64,000 nt of DNA, taken from assembly GCF_900000175.1 (NCBI RefSeq), contig NZ_CWGJ01000001.1, positions 62,001 to 126,000 on the forward strand. Direction: 5' to 3'. Each line of letters starts with the position of its first letter. The stretch's first letter is position 1. This DNA comes from Estrella lausannensis (GTDB lineage: Bacteria > Chlamydiota > Chlamydiia > Chlamydiales > Criblamydiaceae). The notes beneath the pieces were generated by a model, which searched no databases, had not been told where the DNA came from, and worked only from the letters and a program-made list of their open reading frames with translations. Of this stretch, positions 63,513 through 64,000 are shown piece by piece. A program made the translations under genes and the position numbers.

Positions 63513-64000
63513 ATGACGGTCATCCTCGCAACGAAAAATCTCCATAAGATCCGCGAAATCCGGGATATTCTTTCTTGCGTTAAAGATCTCGACTTAGTCA
63601 CTCTGCTCAACTTCCCCAGCTACCAGCCGCCAGAAGAGCTTGGCAAGTCCTTTGAAGAAAGGGCTGCTGCCAAGGCTCTTGGGGCAGCGAAAGCAATGAA
63701 CAAGTGGGCCATTGCCGATTCAACCGCTCTTGTCATACCCGCTCTGGGGGAAGACAGCGTCCTGCTGTGCCAAAAACACCCCACTTCAACAGATAAGGAA
63801 CTAAGAAGACAGCTCCTTATCCTGATGAAAGGAATGGAGAGCGAAAAAAGATACGCCTATTTCCACTGCTGCATAAGCCTCGCCTCTCCTGAAGGAGTTC
63901 TCAGAACCGCAACTGCCAAGACGGAAGGGATCATAGTCCAGGAAGAAAGAGGAAGCTCAGGGTTTGGCTTCGACCCACTCTTCATCAAGCATGAGTACGA
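63513..64000 (+). CDS. rdgB: RdgB/HAM1 non-canonical purine NTP pyrophosphatase, truncated by right edge
   Basis: This house-cleaning enzyme hydrolyses dITP, XTP and related nucleotides to monophosphates. ATG 63513 starts MTVILATKNLHKIREIRDIL, the family's nucleotide-binding opening (T-x-N-x-x-K). Further blocks are SFEERAAAKALGAA, IADSTALVIPAL in place of the usual DDSGL, and the GFGFDPLF segment at the edge. The substitution ADST for DDSG is unusual. About 162 residues are visible, and roughly the last 30-40 lie outside the window. It is probably cotranscribed with greA. Confidence 0.93.
   Translation, partial: MTVILATKNLHKIREIRDILSCVKDLDLVTLLNFPSYQPPEELGKSFEERAAAKALGAAKAMNKWAIADSTALVIPALGEDSVLLCQKHPTSTDKELRRQLLILMKGMESEKRYAYFHCCISLASPEGVLRTATAKTEGIIVQEERGSSGFGFDPLFIKHEY

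Overview
The window reads as a chromosomal segment of an environmental (Chlamydia-like) member of the Chlamydiae. The evidence is gene content and order. The hemB, nqrA, small charged protein and greA group is a chlamydial neighbourhood, and greA carries the very long N-terminal extension known from this phylum. There are also a chlamydial-type gspD/gspE pair with a bitopic protein in front, ahpC beside a small conserved ORF, a solitary nqrA, and several proteins with the bilobed hydrophobic segment of inclusion-membrane (Inc) proteins. Base composition is moderate, richer in GC than Chlamydia itself. I would look first among Criblamydiaceae, Waddliaceae or Parachlamydiaceae but cannot name a species.

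Layout. 1-5.3 kb: type II secretion genes (gspE cut by the left edge, gspD, a possible GspC-position protein). 5.6-9.9 kb: a small membrane protein, a 2OG-Fe(II) oxygenase-like protein and the TrkH/TrkA potassium uptake pair. 10.4-15.5 kb: a secreted 1702-residue RHS/YD-repeat protein whose C-terminal cassette looks like an alpha/beta hydrolase, flanked by repeat hairpins. 15.8-20 kb: an Inc-like protein, tRNA-Arg(ACG) directly abutting the start codon of a metallo-hydrolase, ahpC, and two secreted paralogues. 20-27.6 kb: housekeeping genes (eno, rsgA, SPOUT methyltransferase, nucleotidyltransferase, mutL, pepP). 27.7-30.4 kb: two likely host-interaction proteins, one a strong Inc candidate. 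30.4-40.6 kb: pcrA/uvrD, putA, a NamZ-family muramidase, groES-groEL, an FmdB-type zinc ribbon. 40.6-43.5 kb: a 975-residue possible effector with a nuclear-localisation-like motif. 43.6-45.2 kb: an MntR operon with its own palindromic operator and an undescribed internally duplicated membrane protein. 45-54 kb: prmA, nqrA, a YjbH-type outer-membrane protein, hemB, a hypothetical, a glycosyltransferase. 54-60.3 kb: a tandem pair of proline-rich paralogues, mutY, small hypotheticals, a second glycosyltransferase. 60.3-61.3 kb: a repeat-rich gap with two possible microproteins and a long hairpin. 61.3-64 kb: greA and rdgB (cut by the right edge).

Intergenic regions carry at least two dispersed inverted-repeat families. 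One has termini like TATACCGAAAG...CTCAAAATTTGGG, in short (about 50-80 bp) and longer composite forms. The other is a MITE-like element with about 40-bp terminal inverted repeats beginning TGTACTAAAACTGAAATC. They sit almost only between genes and sometimes provide promoter-like or hairpin structures. The most interesting functional unit is the MntR operon: a regulator with all six manganese ligands at canonical spacing, a 20-bp perfect palindrome resembling the enterobacterial MntR box, and a translationally coupled membrane protein built from two homologous halves.
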